Under the pieces are notes generated by a model. The model had not been told where the DNA came from and did no database searches. It saw only the letters and a program-made list of their open reading frames with translations. The translations under genes and the position numbers were made by a program. DNA of 17,514 nt, taken from Bacillota bacterium (GTDB lineage Bacteria; Eremiobacterota; SpSt-956; JAKJGF01). This document shows, piece after piece, positions 1 to 7,900 of the stretch (its first letter is position 1; every line of letters starts with the position of its first letter). The stretch is from positions 1 through 17,514 of the forward strand of contig JAKPQU010000096.1 of NCBI GenBank assembly GCA_029555925.1. Direction: 5' to 3'.

Positions 1-140
1 TGGTAATGCCCGGTGACAATATAAGAATGGCAGTAGAGTTAATAACTCCAGTTGCAATCGAACAGGGTTCAAGATTTGCCATAAGAGAAGGCGGTCGAAC
101 CGTAGGAGCCGGAGTTGTTACAAAGGTACTGGAAAGTTAG
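1..140 (+). CDS. tuf: Elongation factor Tu, C-terminal end (partial)
   Basis: This is the last 46 codons of an EF-Tu gene whose 5' part lies outside the window. EF-Tu is the GTPase that delivers aminoacyl-tRNA to the ribosome. The visible residues belong to the beta-barrel domain 3 and include the family-typical [21 protein letters not shown] and [11 protein letters not shown]. The reading frame begins at base 3 and stops with TAG at 138-140. The next gene, rpsJ, starts 10 nt downstream, which is the usual junction between the str and S10 operons, so rpsL, rpsG and fusA would be expected upstream. The short visible length prevents comment on the GTPase domain. Confidence 0.95.
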   Translation, partial: VMPGDNIRMAVELITPVAIEQGSRFAIREGGRTVGAGVVTKVLES

Positions 141-150
141 GGGTGAAATA

Positions 151-459
151 ATGGCTACTCAGAAAATAAGAATCAGACTTAAGGCTTATGATCATAATAT
201 ACTGGATCAATTTGCAAGCCGTATAGTTCGCACGGCAAAGACTACAGGTGCTGACGTATCAGGCCCCATACCTTTGCCTACCAACAAGGAAATATACTGT
301 GTATTACGTTCTCCCCATGTTGATAAAAAATCTCGAGAACATTTCGAAATGAGAACTCATAAGAGGGTTGTTGATATATTGAAGCCCACTTCAAAAACAG
401 TGGATGCCTTTATGAGATTGGAAATCCCTGCTGGCGTTTACATTGAGATGAAATTATAA
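151..459 (+). CDS. rpsJ: 30S ribosomal protein S10 (uS10 / NusE)
   Basis: S10 is a small-subunit head protein and, as NusE, also takes part in transcription antitermination with NusB and NusG. The product is 102 aa, the normal family length, with the conserved [15 protein letters not shown] start and the central GPIPLPT and [20 protein letters not shown] motifs. The ATG at 151 is chosen because the family begins at the [10 protein letters not shown] equivalent and an SD (GGGGTG, 140-145) sits 5 nt upstream. An in-frame start at 115 would lie inside tuf. It opens the S10 part of the cluster. Confidence 0.97.
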   Translation: MATQKIRIRLKAYDHNILDQFASRIVRTAKTTGADVSGPIPLPTNKEIYCVLRSPHVDKKSREHFEMRTHKRVVDILKPTSKTVDAFMRLEIPAGVYIEMKL

Positions 460-471
460 GGGGTGTTTATA

Positions 472-1095
472 ATGAAAGGTCTTATAGGGAAGAAAATTGG
501 GATGAGCCAGATTTTTGACGAAAAAGGCAGAGCCATCCCTGTTACAGTGATAGAAGCAGGTCCCTGCACTGTTACACAGTTAAAAACAATGAAAAAAGAC
601 GGATATAATGCTTTACAGTTAGGTATGATAGAGGTTGATGAAAAGAAACTTAACAGACCTATGAGAGGGCATTTCAAGAAAAAAGAAGTTGCTCCGAAGA
701 AAATACTCAGAGAACTTCACTTTGATAACACAGATGAATATAAGTTAGGACAGACTCTTACAGTTGAACTCTTTGAGCAGGGGGAAAAGGTTGATATTGT
801 AGGAACATCTAAAGGTAAGGGGTTTGCCGGTGCCATGAAAAGATGGAATTTTAACGGCGGTCCTATAAGCCATGGTTCAATGTTTAAGAGAAAACCTGCA
901 TCAGGCGGTTGTACTGACTTTGCAAGAACTATGATTGGGAAAAGAGGTCCGGGAAGAATGGGCGGAGACAGGGTTACTGTTCAGGGGTTGAAGGTTCTTA
1001 AGATATATCCTGACAGACATTTACTCCTTGTAAAAGGAGCTGTCCCCGGGGCAGATAACGGTTATTTATTGATTAAAAATAGTGTGAAGAAATAG
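472..1095 (+). CDS. rplC: 50S ribosomal protein L3 (uL3)
   Basis: L3 is an early-assembling large-subunit protein whose long loop reaches toward the peptidyl-transferase centre. The 207-aa product has the typical start KGLIGKKIGMSQIFDE, the GTSKGKGFAGAMKRWNFNGGP loop region (RNA-binding tip) and the GKRGPGRMGGDRVT segment that contains the glutamine-methylation neighbourhood in enterobacteria. ATG 472 is preferred over the in-frame ATG at 463 because it matches the family N-terminus and follows AGGGGTG with 6 nt spacing. It starts 12 nt after the rpsJ stop. Confidence 0.96.
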   Translation: MKGLIGKKIGMSQIFDEKGRAIPVTVIEAGPCTVTQLKTMKKDGYNALQLGMIEVDEKKLNRPMRGHFKKKEVAPKKILRELHFDNTDEYKLGQTLTVELFEQGEKVDIVGTSKGKGFAGAMKRWNFNGGPISHGSMFKRKPASGGCTDFARTMIGKRGPGRMGGDRVTVQGLKVLKIYPDRHLLLVKGAVPGADNGYLLIKNSVKK

Positions 1096-1118
1096 GTATT
1101 GAGAGGAGGCAAATAGGT

Positions 1119-1742
1119 ATGCCTAATGTTTCAGTCTTCAGTAAAGAAGGACAGGAAATTGAAAAAATAGATCTATCTGACGGTATATTTGGAGTAGAGG
1201 TTAATACCCATGTTATGCATATGTCTCTGAAGAGACAGATGGCAAATGCCCGCAGGGGATGTGCATCTACTAAAACCAGAGGAGAGGTCAGGGGTGGAGG
1301 TAAAAAACCCTGGAGGCAGAAAGGTACCGGTCGGGCCCGTCATGGCAGCAGACGTTCTCCTGTGTGGAAAGGCGGAGGAATCACTTTTGGTCCAAAACCA
1401 AGAGATTATTCTTTTTCTCTTCCTAAAAAAGTAAGACGTCTTGCGCTGAAATCAGCTCTTACAATTAAATTTAATGAAGGTAAATGTAAAATAGTAGATT
1501 CCATTTCTATGGATGCTCCTAAAACAAAACATATGGTTGAGTTTCTGGATAAACTTGAACTGGACAATACTACACTCATTGTTATTGCTGAAAGAGATGA
1601 AAATCTTGAGAAATCAGCGAGAAATTTACCTTATGCCAAAGTTATACTGGCATCAAATTTGAATCTTCATGATCTGTTCAAATATGATAGCCTGCTTTTA
1701 ACAAGAGGAGCTGTAAAAGCTATTGAGGAGGTCCTTTTATGA
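1119..1742 (+). CDS. rplD: 50S ribosomal protein L4 (uL4)
   Basis: L4 is a large-subunit protein with a globular domain and an extended loop that lines the peptide exit tunnel. In E. coli it autoregulates the S10 operon. The 207-aa product contains the conserved loop [22 protein letters not shown] followed by [16 protein letters not shown] and [13 protein letters not shown]. The ATG has the SD GAGAGGAGG (1101-1109). The stop overlaps the rplW start (ATGA, 1739-1742), so rplW is likely translationally coupled. No S10-leader-like structure can be assessed here because the operon start is outside the window. Confidence 0.97.
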   Translation: MPNVSVFSKEGQEIEKIDLSDGIFGVEVNTHVMHMSLKRQMANARRGCASTKTRGEVRGGGKKPWRQKGTGRARHGSRRSPVWKGGGITFGPKPRDYSFSLPKKVRRLALKSALTIKFNEGKCKIVDSISMDAPKTKHMVEFLDKLELDNTTLIVIAERDENLEKSARNLPYAKVILASNLNLHDLFKYDSLLLTRGAVKAIEEVLL

Positions 1743-2041
1743 TACTTGAAGCCAGAGATATAATTAAGAGACCACTGGTAACTGAAAAGAGTGTAGATGG
1801 TGCTTCTATGCATAAATATACCTTTGAAGTTGATCCAAGGGTTAATAAAATACAGATAAGAAAAGCTATAGAAGAAATTTTCAACGTCAAAGTTGTAAAG
1901 GTCAATACTGTAAATGTTAAAGGTAAAAAAAGAGGTTTTGGTAAAGTGCAGGGAAAAATGTCTGACTGGAAGAAAGCTATTGTTACTTTACGGGATACTG
2001 ATAAGATAGAACTTGATGGTATTGACTATTTTGAGATGTAA
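1739..2041 (+). CDS. rplW: 50S ribosomal protein L23 (uL23)
   Basis: L23 sits at the exit of the peptide tunnel and is the docking site for trigger factor and the signal recognition particle. The product is 100 aa, the normal length, with [13 protein letters not shown] near the start, the [20 protein letters not shown] helix-strand region and the loop [18 protein letters not shown]. The start overlaps the rplD stop by 4 nt, with the SD GAGGAGG just upstream inside rplD. It is followed by rplB after 28 nt. Confidence 0.97.
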   Translation: MILEARDIIKRPLVTEKSVDGASMHKYTFEVDPRVNKIQIRKAIEEIFNVKVVKVNTVNVKGKKRGFGKVQGKMSDWKKAIVTLRDTDKIELDGIDYFEM

Positions 2042-2069
2042 TGTTTCATGACCTAAGGAGGAGATAAAA

Positions 2070-2894
2070 GTGAGTATAAAGACATTTAACCCTACCTCAC
2101 CCGGACGGCGTTTCATGACTGTTTCTGGCTTTGATGATATAACCAGAAAGAAATCGGAAAAAAGTCTTACAACAGTAAAACACAGTAAGGCAGGACGCAA
2201 CTCTGCCGGTAGAGTCACCGTAAGGCACAGGGGCGGAGGACATAAAATTAAATATCGTATTATAGACTGGAAAAGGGATAAAGATGGTATACCGGGAAAA
2301 GTAAAATCCATTGAATATGATCCCAACAGGACTGCAAGAATTGCACTTATCGCCTATGCAGATGGAGAAAAAAGATATATTATCTGTCCCATAGGTTTAC
2401 AGGTTGGAGATACTGTTATGTCTGGCCCGAAAAGTGAGATTAAACCCGGTAACTGTCTCGCTCTTAAGGATATACCTGTAGGTAGCATGATTTACAGTGT
2501 TGAGTTAAAAGCAGGTAAAGGTGCACAGCTTGTCAGAAGTGCCGGTGCAAGCGCACAGGTAATGGCAAAAGATGACAGATATGCCCATGTAAGATTACCT
2601 TCCGGAGAGGTTCGTCTTGTAGAGGTAGTATGCAAAGCAACTATAGGTCAGGTAGGCAATATTGAACATGAAACCATATCTATAGGTAAAGCAGGCAGAA
2701 ATAGATGGAAACGTAAGAGACCGACCGTAAGAGGTGTTGTTATGAACCCGGTGGATCATCCACACGGCGGCGGAGAAGCAAGATCTACTCCCGGAAGACC
2801 TGTTTCCACACCATGGGGTAAACCTGCTCTCGGATATAAAACAAGGAAGAAGAGAAAAGATAACAGTAAGATTGTTACCAGAAGGAAAAAGTAA
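2070..2894 (+). CDS. rplB: 50S ribosomal protein L2 (uL2)
   Basis: L2 is one of the largest and most conserved large-subunit proteins, needed for subunit association and peptidyl-transferase activity. The 274-aa product has the usual N-terminus ([20 protein letters not shown]), the RNA-binding OB and SH3-like domains, and the signature [15 protein letters not shown], which holds the conserved histidine equivalent to E. coli His229. The lysine-rich C-terminus is intact. Initiation is at GTG with SD AAGGAGGAG 7 nt upstream. It is followed by an unusual 158-nt gap made largely of 7-nt repeats. Confidence 0.98.
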   Translation: MSIKTFNPTSPGRRFMTVSGFDDITRKKSEKSLTTVKHSKAGRNSAGRVTVRHRGGGHKIKYRIIDWKRDKDGIPGKVKSIEYDPNRTARIALIAYADGEKRYIICPIGLQVGDTVMSGPKSEIKPGNCLALKDIPVGSMIYSVELKAGKGAQLVRSAGASAQVMAKDDRYAHVRLPSGEVRLVEVVCKATIGQVGNIEHETISIGKAGRNRWKRKRPTVRGVVMNPVDHPHGGGEARSTPGRPVSTPWGKPALGYKTRKKRKDNSKIVTRRKK

Positions 2895-2895
2895 G

Positions 2896-2937
2896 TCAGT
2901 GAAAAGTGAACAGTGAGTAGTGAAACAGTTAACAGTA
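2896..2937 (+). repeat. Heptamer repeat tract, NNAGTGA family (after rplB)
   Basis: Four consecutive 7-nt units fit NNAGTGA (2896-2923: TCAGTGA, AAAGTGA, ACAGTGA, GTAGTGA). Two diverged units follow in phase (AACAGTT, AACAGTA). Each of the first four carries a TGA triplet; because 7 is not a multiple of 3, the array places stops in all three frames. The first four units are nearly identical to those at 12208-12235. No coding potential is seen. Confidence 0.85.
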
Positions 2938-2957
2938 ATAATTAATAATTAATAGTA
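2937..2957 (+). repeat. Heptamer repeat tract, AATAATT family
   Basis: Two perfect AATAATT units and one diverged AATAGTA unit run head to tail directly after the NNAGTGA tract, overlapping it by one base. They keep a 7-nt period while having an unrelated unit sequence. The unit contains TAA. Confidence 0.65.
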
Positions 2958-2962
2958 TTATA

Positions 2963-3011
2963 TCTGATAACTGACCATTGATAGCTGATAGCTGATAGCT
3001 GATAGCTGAAT
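2963..3011 (+). repeat. Heptamer repeat tract, GCTGATA family (before rpsS)
   Basis: Seven in-phase 7-nt units: TCTGATA, ACTGACC, ATTGATA, three perfect copies of GCTGATA, then GCTGAAT. Repeat quality improves toward the rpsS side. Every unit contains TGA. The array ends directly before the strong SD of rpsS at 3012. Such 7-nt tandem arrays resemble the heptanucleotide STRR sequences known from filamentous cyanobacteria, though relatedness cannot be shown here. Confidence 0.92.
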
Positions 3012-3052
3012 AAAGGAGGTGAAAATCCTGCTTCTTAAAGGCAGGTAATCAC
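3012..3052 (+). promoter_or_regulatory. Distant SD plus hairpin in front of rpsS
   Basis: A near-perfect anti-16S match (AAAGGAGGTGA, 3012-3022) is 33 nt away from the GTG start at 3053, counted from GGAGG. Between them a hairpin can form: CCTGC (3027-3031) with GCAGG (3041-3045), loop of 9 nt. The 3' arm lies in AAAGGCAGG, which would itself be a weaker SD 7 nt from the start. The hairpin may therefore shorten the effective spacing or mask the proximal SD; sequence alone cannot decide. Confidence 0.55.
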
Positions 3053-3337
3053 GTGTCACGATCTACGAAAAAAGGACCTTATGTTCATCCTAAATTGATG
3101 AAAAAAATCGATGAGATGAATTCAAAAGGAGTAAAAAAAGTTGTTAAAGTATGGTCACGGTCATCTACGATAATTCCGAAGATGCTCGGTCATACAATAG
3201 CAGTTCACAATGGTAAAAAGCATATTCCAATATATATAACTGAAAATATGGTGGGACACAAGCTGGGAGAATTTGCTTATACAAGATATTTTAGAGGCCA
3301 TGGTCATCATACTGAAAGATCAACATCTCTTAAATAA
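3053..3337 (+). CDS. rpsS: 30S ribosomal protein S19 (uS19)
   Basis: S19 is a small-subunit head protein that contacts the decoding-site tRNA region and partners with S13. The 94-aa product shows [14 protein letters not shown] at the start and the diagnostic [30 protein letters not shown] region, then a basic C-terminal tail. Length is normal. GTG 3053 is the start because MSRSTKKGP is the family N-terminus. The gene is preceded by heptamer repeats and an unusual SD-hairpin leader instead of the normal tight spacing to rplB. Confidence 0.97.
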   Translation: MSRSTKKGPYVHPKLMKKIDEMNSKGVKKVVKVWSRSSTIIPKMLGHTIAVHNGKKHIPIYITENMVGHKLGEFAYTRYFRGHGHHTERSTSLK

Positions 3338-3366
3338 ACTTATTCTCCAGGACTAAGGAGGGAATT

Positions 3367-3705
3367 ATGGAAGCTAGAACTAGAGCAAAATATGTGAGGA
3401 CAGCACCTCGTAAAATGAGACTTATAGGTGATATGATAAGAGGAAAAAAGGTAGAAGATGCTACCAATCTTCTCCGTTTTACTCCTAAAAGAGCTGCCAG
3501 GCTGGTAGAAAAAGTCCTTAAAACCGCTGTAGCAAATGCAGAAAACAGTGAGATGGATACAGAGAATCTGTTTGTATCTACAGTCTATGTTGACCAGGGA
3601 CCTACGTTGAAAAGATGGCGTGCAAGAGCAATGGGAAGAGCAGTCATGATAAGAAGAAAAACCAGCCATATAACTATTGTACTCAAGGAAAGAGAGGAGG
3701 AATAA
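3367..3705 (+). CDS. rplV: 50S ribosomal protein L22 (uL22)
   Basis: L22 binds all domains of 23S rRNA; its long beta-hairpin lines the exit tunnel near the macrolide site. The 112-aa product has the typical ARAKYVRTAPRKMRLIGDMIRGK opening, AARLVEKVLKTAVANAENS, and the hairpin region GPTLKRWRARAMGRAVMIRRKTSHITIVL. SD AAGGAGGG is 4 nt before ATG. It ends 3 nt before rpsC. Confidence 0.97.
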   Translation: MEARTRAKYVRTAPRKMRLIGDMIRGKKVEDATNLLRFTPKRAARLVEKVLKTAVANAENSEMDTENLFVSTVYVDQGPTLKRWRARAMGRAVMIRRKTSHITIVLKEREEE

Positions 3706-3708
3706 ATA

Positions 3709-4449
3709 ATGGGGCAGAAAGTCAGTCCTATTGGTTTACGTCTTGGTATAATTAGAGATTGGGACAGCAGGTGGTTTGCAGAAAAAGATTATGCAGAACT
3801 GCTCCATGAAGATATTAAGATAAGAAAATTTATCTACAAGTCCATGGGAAACGCCGCTATTGCTAAAGTAGAAATTGAAAGACGGGCACAGAATGCAAAA
3901 GTGATAATACATACTGCAAAACCCGGTATTGTAATAGGCCGTCGTGGCGCAGGCGTTGAAAGTCTCAGAAAAAATCTGGAAAAGCTCGTAAACAGACCTG
4001 TTCAGATAAATGTACAGGAAATAAAAACACCTGATCTGGAAGCAAAGCTGGTCGGAGAAAGTATTGTCGAACAGATTGAGAAAAGAATTTCCTTTAGAAG
4101 AGCTATGAAACAGGCAGTATACAGATGTATGAAAGCAGGAGCAAAAGGAATAAAGGTGGAATGCAGCGGACGTCTGGCAGGAGCCGAAATTGCCCGCAGT
4201 GAAAGATTATTTGAAGGAAGAGTACCTCTTCATACATTGAGGGCAGATATCGATTATGCTATTGTTGAAGCCTATACTACCTATGGCAGAATAGGTGTTA
4301 AAGTATGGATTAACAGAGGGGAAATACTTGGCCATAATGAGGTAAGAAAAGAGATGGCAGAAAAGAAACAGGCTGTTGCAGAACAACATGCTGTAAAGTC
4401 GGCTGAAGAACCGTCTCACGTGGCAGTAGCAGAAGGAGGTGAAGCCTGA
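3709..4449 (+). CDS. rpsC: 30S ribosomal protein S3 (uS3)
   Basis: S3 lies at the mRNA entry tunnel and, with S4 and S5, contributes to mRNA unwinding. The 246-aa product has [22 protein letters not shown], a KH RNA-binding domain with the GXXG-type loop in [19 protein letters not shown], and the C-terminal domain motif [17 protein letters not shown]. The last 30 or so residues are an alanine/glutamate-rich tail without recognisable domain, as is common in this family. Its last codons carry the SD of rplP, and its TGA stop falls inside the 5' arm of the rplP hairpin. Confidence 0.97.
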   Translation: MGQKVSPIGLRLGIIRDWDSRWFAEKDYAELLHEDIKIRKFIYKSMGNAAIAKVEIERRAQNAKVIIHTAKPGIVIGRRGAGVESLRKNLEKLVNRPVQINVQEIKTPDLEAKLVGESIVEQIEKRISFRRAMKQAVYRCMKAGAKGIKVECSGRLAGAEIARSERLFEGRVPLHTLRADIDYAIVEAYTTYGRIGVKVWINRGEILGHNEVRKEMAEKKQAVAEQHAVKSAEEPSHVAVAEGGEA

Positions 4450-4481
4450 GTCTCTGAAAGGAGAATCAGGTAGCAGTAATT
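4432..4481 (+). promoter_or_regulatory. Distant SD plus hairpin in front of rplP
   Basis: A strong SD (GAAGGAGGTGA, 4432-4442) lies within the end of rpsC, 42 nt from the rplP ATG at 4482. A hairpin can form between CCTGA (4445-4449) and TCAGG (4466-4470), extended inside by T4451-A4464 and CTC (4452-4454)/GAG (4461-4463) after one mismatch, with a 6-nt loop. The rpsC stop codon is in the 5' arm, so a terminating ribosome would melt it. A second SD-like AAAGGAG (4457-4463) is in the loop and 3' arm. Confidence 0.55.
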
Positions 4482-4892
4482 ATGTTAATGCCTAAAAGAG
4501 TAAAATACAGAAAAGTTCAGAGAGGCAGAATGAAAGGCAAAGCCTACAGAGGCAGTGACATACATTTCGGGGATTTCGGATTACAGGCTATGGAGCCATG
4601 CTGGGTAACAGACCGTCAGATAGAAGCAGCCCGTATTGCTATGACAAGACACATAAAAAGAGGCGGTAAAGTCTGGATAAGAATTTTCCCTGATAAGTCT
4701 GTTACGAAGAAACCTGCAGAAACTCGTATGGGAAGCGGTAAAGGCTCTCCGGAATACTGGGTATCTGTAGTAAAACCGGGAAGGATACTCTTTGAACTGG
4801 CTGGAGTTAATGAAGAACTTGCCAGAGAGGCTATGAGACTGGCTGCTTTCAAGCTGCCGCTCAAAACCAGATTTGTAGCAAGAGAACAATAG
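4482..4892 (+). CDS. rplP: 50S ribosomal protein L16 (uL16)
   Basis: L16 helps form the A-site on the large subunit and is a late assembly protein. The 136-aa product has the family N-terminus [19 protein letters not shown] and conserved [47 protein letters not shown] and [14 protein letters not shown] 4482 is preferred over ATG 4488 because most L16 proteins begin MLMPKR. The start is 32 nt after the rpsC stop behind a hairpin leader. It ends 13 nt before rpmC. Confidence 0.97.
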   Translation: MLMPKRVKYRKVQRGRMKGKAYRGSDIHFGDFGLQAMEPCWVTDRQIEAARIAMTRHIKRGGKVWIRIFPDKSVTKKPAETRMGSGKGSPEYWVSVVKPGRILFELAGVNEELAREAMRLAAFKLPLKTRFVAREQ

Positions 4893-4905
4893 GGTGGTGT
4901 ATGTT

Positions 4906-5136
4906 ATGAAAAGAAAACAGTTAATTGAAAAGTTAAGAGAATCTCATAACCTGGAACTTGAACAGAAACTAAAAGAACACAAGGAAGAATTATTCAGTTT
5001 GAAATTTCAAGTTGCTACAGGACATTTAGAAGATACAAGCAGAATCAAGGCAATCAAAAGGAATATATCAAGAATTAAAACAATTCTTCATTCCAGAGAG
5101 ATGCATCTTGAAGAGGTTCCTGCAAGTGCAAGTTAG
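4906..5136 (+). CDS. rpmC: 50S ribosomal protein L29 (uL29)
   Basis: L29 is a small helical hairpin protein next to L23 at the tunnel exit. The 76-aa product has [27 protein letters not shown], the signature [19 protein letters not shown], and a short extra tail. It is slightly longer than the common 65-70 residues. ATG 4906 is chosen over the in-frame GTG at 4894 because AGGGTGG (4891-4897) provides an SD 8 nt upstream and the family starts with MK. It lies between rplP and rpsQ as in most bacteria. Confidence 0.95.
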   Translation: MKRKQLIEKLRESHNLELEQKLKEHKEELFSLKFQVATGHLEDTSRIKAIKRNISRIKTILHSREMHLEEVPASAS

Positions 5137-5151
5137 TAGAGGAGGTTTGGT

Positions 5152-5406
5152 ATGAGTCAGGGTAGACGAAAGATACGACTCGGTAAAGTCGTAAGTAATA
5201 AAATGGATAAATCTGTTGTAGTAGTGTCTGAATCTTTGATTGCCCATCCTATATATAAAAAGAGGATCAAGAGAAGTAAAAAATTTACAGCCCATGACGA
5301 ACAAAACCAGTGTAATATTGGTGATATAGTCAGGATAGAGGAAACTCGACCTTTAAGCAAGACAAAATGCTGGAGGGTTGTTGAAGTAGTAGAAAAAGTG
5401 AAATAA
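5152..5406 (+). CDS. rpsQ: 30S ribosomal protein S17 (uS17)
   Basis: S17 is a primary 16S rRNA binder with an OB fold. The 84-aa product shows [67 protein letters not shown], all typical. SD GAGGAGG lies 6 nt before ATG. Length is normal, and it completes the S10 part of the cluster, 15 nt after rpmC and 25 nt before rplN. Confidence 0.97.
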   Translation: MSQGRRKIRLGKVVSNKMDKSVVVVSESLIAHPIYKKRIKRSKKFTAHDEQNQCNIGDIVRIEETRPLSKTKCWRVVEVVEKVK

Positions 5407-5431
5407 TTGTGTATTCTGGAGGGGTATTTTT

Positions 5432-5800
5432 ATGATACAACAAATGACTAGATTGAATGTGGCTGATAATTCCGGTGCCCGTGTTATAATGTGTATTGGA
5501 ATTCCTAAGAATTCACTCCATCGTTATGCAGGTGTGGGAGATGTCATTACTGCTTCTGTAAAAGAAGCCATCCCCGGAGCACCTGTAAAGAAAAAAGATG
5601 TAGTAAAAGCTGTTATAGTCCGGACAAAAAAGAAGTATCGCCGTGAAGATGGGTCATATATAAGATTTGATGATAATGCAGCAGTACTTGTTGATCATCA
5701 GATGAATCCTAAAGGAACCAGAATTTTTGGACCAGTTGCGAGAGAATTGAGAGCAAAAGACTTTATGAAAATAGTGTCTCTGGCTCCGGAAGTTCTTTAG
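5432..5800 (+). CDS. rplN: 50S ribosomal protein L14 (uL14)
   Basis: L14 lies at the subunit interface and forms bridges with 16S rRNA; ribosome-silencing factor RsfS binds it in other bacteria. The 122-aa product has [55 protein letters not shown] and [13 protein letters not shown]. Length is exactly the family norm. SD CTGGAGGGG is well placed. It opens the spc part, with no visible promoter or terminator in the 25-nt gap from rpsQ. Confidence 0.97.
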   Translation: MIQQMTRLNVADNSGARVIMCIGIPKNSLHRYAGVGDVITASVKEAIPGAPVKKKDVVKAVIVRTKKKYRREDGSYIRFDDNAAVLVDHQMNPKGTRIFGPVARELRAKDFMKIVSLAPEVL

Positions 5801-5830
5801 AAGTTCTGAAACGGAAAGAGGGTAATATCT

Positions 5831-6067
5831 TTGAAACAAAATGTAAAAAAAGGCGACATGGTTATTGTTATAGCAGGTGACGATAAAGGGAAAAAAGGAA
5901 AAGTTCTCAAAGTTTTTCCTAAAAAGCAGAGAGCAATAGTAGAGGGTCTTAATATAGTAAAAAAACATGTTAAAGCCCGTCCTCCCAAGGTGCCACAGGG
6001 TGGTATTATAGAGGAATCTGCACCCATTCATATGTCCAATCTTAAACTTGCTAAATCTGAAGGATAA
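5831..6067 (+). CDS. rplX: 50S ribosomal protein L24 (uL24), short form
   Basis: L24 is an assembly-initiating 23S rRNA binder with a KOW motif. The visible [23 protein letters not shown] (residues about 7-29) is the KOW domain, followed by [16 protein letters not shown] and the [17 protein letters not shown] end. The product is only 78 aa, against about 100-105 in most bacteria: it stops where the usual C-terminal basic or zinc-ribbon-like segment would begin. TTG is the start, with SD AAAGAGGG 8 nt upstream. There is no sign of a frameshifted remainder, because the rplE SD follows immediately. Confidence 0.93.
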   Translation: MKQNVKKGDMVIVIAGDDKGKKGKVLKVFPKKQRAIVEGLNIVKKHVKARPPKVPQGGIIEESAPIHMSNLKLAKSEG

Positions 6068-6078
6068 GGAGGTGCCTT

Positions 6079-6621
6079 GTGACCAGAATAAAAGAGAAAT
6101 ACTTAAAAGAAATAGTGCCATCTCTTATGAAGACCTTTTCTTATTCTAATATTATGCAGGTTCCGAAACTTCATAAAGTAGTTTTAAATATGGGTGTCGG
6201 CGAAGCCATTCAGACCCCTAAATTACTGGATGCAGCAGTACAGGAACTTGGGCTTATCGCAGCCCAGCGCCCTGTAGTCTGTAAGGCAACAAAATCTGTA
6301 TCTGCTTTTAAATTAAGAGAAGGTATGTCTATAGGATGTAAAGTTACTTTGAGAGGAGAGCGCATGGAAGCTTTTCTTGAAAAGTTAATTCATATCGCTT
6401 TGCCGCGTATCAGAGATTTTCGCGGTGTTTCTCCGAAATCTTTTGACGGACGCGGAAATTATTCCCTGGGAATAAAAGATCATTTGATTTTCCCTGAATT
6501 AGAATATGATAAAGTTGAGAAATCAAGAGGACTGGATATTACGATTGTTACAACTGCCAGGACAGATGAAGAAGGCAGGGAATTCATGAGACTTTTAGGG
6601 ATCCCCATGAGGGAAAATTAA
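6079..6621 (+). CDS. rplE: 50S ribosomal protein L5 (uL5)
   Basis: L5 binds 5S rRNA with L18 and forms the central protuberance, contacting P-site tRNA. The 180-aa product has the typical [16 protein letters not shown], the [20 protein letters not shown] loop that contacts t[28 protein letters not shown] and the conserved C-terminal [14 protein letters not shown] strand (here [17 protein letters not shown]). Start is GTG with SD AAGGAGGTG. Normal length. Confidence 0.97.
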   Translation: MTRIKEKYLKEIVPSLMKTFSYSNIMQVPKLHKVVLNMGVGEAIQTPKLLDAAVQELGLIAAQRPVVCKATKSVSAFKLREGMSIGCKVTLRGERMEAFLEKLIHIALPRIRDFRGVSPKSFDGRGNYSLGIKDHLIFPELEYDKVEKSRGLDITIVTTARTDEEGREFMRLLGIPMREN

Positions 6622-6625
6622 TAGA

Positions 6626-6673
6626 AAAGGCAGGTGAGACTGGTTTTAGGAAAGACTAAAATCAGGTAAGAGT
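6626..6673 (+). promoter_or_regulatory. Distant SD plus 10-bp hairpin in front of rpsN
   Basis: The SD-like AAAGGCAGGTGA ends its AGG at 6634, 39 nt before the TTG start. A 10-bp stem with one G-U pair fills the gap: CTGGTTTTAG (6640-6649) with CTAAAATCAG (6656-6665), loop GAAAGA. The region is bounded by an imperfect direct repeat, CAGGTGAGA (6631-6639) and CAGGTAAGA (6663-6671), one mismatch in nine. The second copy overlaps the 3' arm and puts AGG 7 nt from the start codon. Confidence 0.6.
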
Positions 6674-6859
6674 TTGGCTAAGACATCGTTAGTTGAAAAA
6701 TGGAAAAAAACTCCTAAATATGCAGTCAGAAAATATAATCGTTGCCGTGAATGCGGAAGACCAAGAGGATATCACAGAAAATTCCATCTCTGTCGTATAT
6801 GTCTCCGTCTCCTTGCTCACAAAGGATTATTGCCGGGAGTTACAAAATCAAGCTGGTAA
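6674..6859 (+). CDS. rpsN: 30S ribosomal protein S14, zinc-binding type (uS14)
   Basis: S14 is a small-subunit head protein near S3 and S10. The 61-aa length and the two CXXC pairs (Cys24, Cys27, Cys40, Cys43 in [11 protein letters not shown] and [14 protein letters not shown]) identify the short zinc-type (C+) form; a zinc-free paralog often exists elsewhere and is expressed under zinc limitation. The start is TTG at 6674, giving [10 protein letters not shown] as in relatives; no other in-frame start fits. The leader is the clearest of the SD-hairpin-start cases. Confidence 0.97.
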   Translation: MAKTSLVEKWKKTPKYAVRKYNRCRECGRPRGYHRKFHLCRICLRLLAHKGLLPGVTKSSW

Positions 6860-6895
6860 AATTTATTATATTAATTAAGGAGGTGGTAATGATTT

Positions 6896-7294
6896 ATGGC
6901 AGTAACTGATCCTATTGCAGATATGTTAACCAGAATAAGAAATGCAAATTCAGCTATGCATCCACAGGTTGATATTCCTGCTTCAAAACTGAAATTAAAA
7001 ATAGCAAAAGTGCTCAGAGAAGAAGGGTTTATAAAGGATTATTACTTTATCAGAAGTGGTCCTCAGGGCATTATAAGAATATTTTTAAAGTATGCTCCAA
7101 ACGGTGATAGGGTTATATCCAAACTTTTAAGAATAAGTAAACCCGGTCTTAGAATATACAAAAAGTATAAAAATCTTCCCAAAGTAATCGGATGTATGGG
7201 ATTGGCAATACTTTCTACATCTAAAGGGGTTATGACTGACAGTAAAGCTCGAAGTATGGGAGTCGGGGGAGAGATTTTATGTTATGTTTGGTAG
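6896..7294 (+). CDS. rpsH: 30S ribosomal protein S8 (uS8)
   Basis: S8 is a primary 16S rRNA binder and in E. coli the translational repressor of the spc operon. The 132-aa product starts [18 protein letters not shown] and ends with the signature [28 protein letters not shown], which carries the RNA-binding STS(K/R)G loop. The SD AAGGAGGTGG is 12 nt before ATG when counted from GGAGG, slightly long. It is placed normally between rpsN and rplF. Confidence 0.97.
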   Translation: MAVTDPIADMLTRIRNANSAMHPQVDIPASKLKLKIAKVLREEGFIKDYYFIRSGPQGIIRIFLKYAPNGDRVISKLLRISKPGLRIYKKYKNLPKVIGCMGLAILSTSKGVMTDSKARSMGVGGEILCYVW

Positions 7295-7319
7295 ATTGTG
7301 TCGATAAGGAGGGTGTATT

Positions 7320-7868
7320 GTGTCACGAATAGGTAAAAAGCCTGTAGAAATACCAAAAGGCGTTAAAGTTACACTTGATAAGAGTAATAATATTTTGGTA
7401 GAGGGTCCCAAAGGGAAACTCTCTCATAAGATACCGGAAACCGTAAAGATTACTCTTGAGGATAAATCTCTCAATGTAAGCTGTGCTTCTGAAGATAAGA
7501 ATACAAGGGCTTTACATGGACTTACGAGAAGTCTCGTTTCCAATATGGTAGAAGGTGTTACCACCGGATTTCAGAAAACTCTTTTATTAAAAGGCGTAGG
7601 TTACAGAGCAAAGAAATCTGGAAATAAAATATTACTTTCTATTGGCTATTCTCATACGGTGGAAATTAATCCTATGGCGGGAATAGAACTTGATGTAGAA
7701 GGTACAGATAAGATGATCGTCCGCGGTATAGATAAAGTTATAGTCGGACAGATGGCAGCAAATATGAAAAGTATCAGACCGCCTGACCCTTATAAACAAA
7801 AAGGTATCATGTATGAAGGCGAAAAATTGAAGAAGAAAATGGGAAAGGCCGGCAAAGTAGGTAAATAG
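7320..7868 (+). CDS. rplF: 50S ribosomal protein L6 (uL6)
   Basis: L6 binds near the sarcin-ricin loop, where elongation-factor GTPases dock. The 182-aa product has two related domains; the start [14 protein letters not shown] and the C-terminal [33 protein letters not shown] are diagnostic. GTG start with SD AAGGAGGG. Length is normal. The final lysine/glycine-rich tail is typical. Confidence 0.97.
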   Translation: MSRIGKKPVEIPKGVKVTLDKSNNILVEGPKGKLSHKIPETVKITLEDKSLNVSCASEDKNTRALHGLTRSLVSNMVEGVTTGFQKTLLLKGVGYRAKKSGNKILLSIGYSHTVEINPMAGIELDVEGTDKMIVRGIDKVIVGQMAANMKSIRPPDPYKQKGIMYEGEKLKKKMGKAGKVGK

Positions 7869-7900
7869 TTTTCGCCAGGTTTGAGAGGAGTGAAAGTAAG

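Noticed and set aside
2895..3052. Possible CRISPR array or transposon end from the repeats before rpsS
   Set aside because: Units are 7 nt with no spacers, there are no long terminal inverted repeats and no cas or transposase genes; simple tandem repeats explain it.
4440..4495. Short GTG-initiated reading frame between rpsC and rplP (18 codons, TAA at 4493-4495), possible leader peptide
   Set aside because: The GTG overlaps the SD itself, so it cannot be initiated normally, and the frame overlaps the rplP start; no sequence similarity to the similar short frame before rpsN.
5797..6121. Long - strand open frames opposite rplN, rplX and rplE
   Set aside because: They are shadows of highly conserved ribosomal genes, without SD or recognisable protein features.
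6631..6671. CAGGTGAG and CAGGTAAG before rpsN look like intron splice donors
   Set aside because: Bacterial context, no group I or II intron features and far too short; the direct repeat is better explained by SD duplication or chance.
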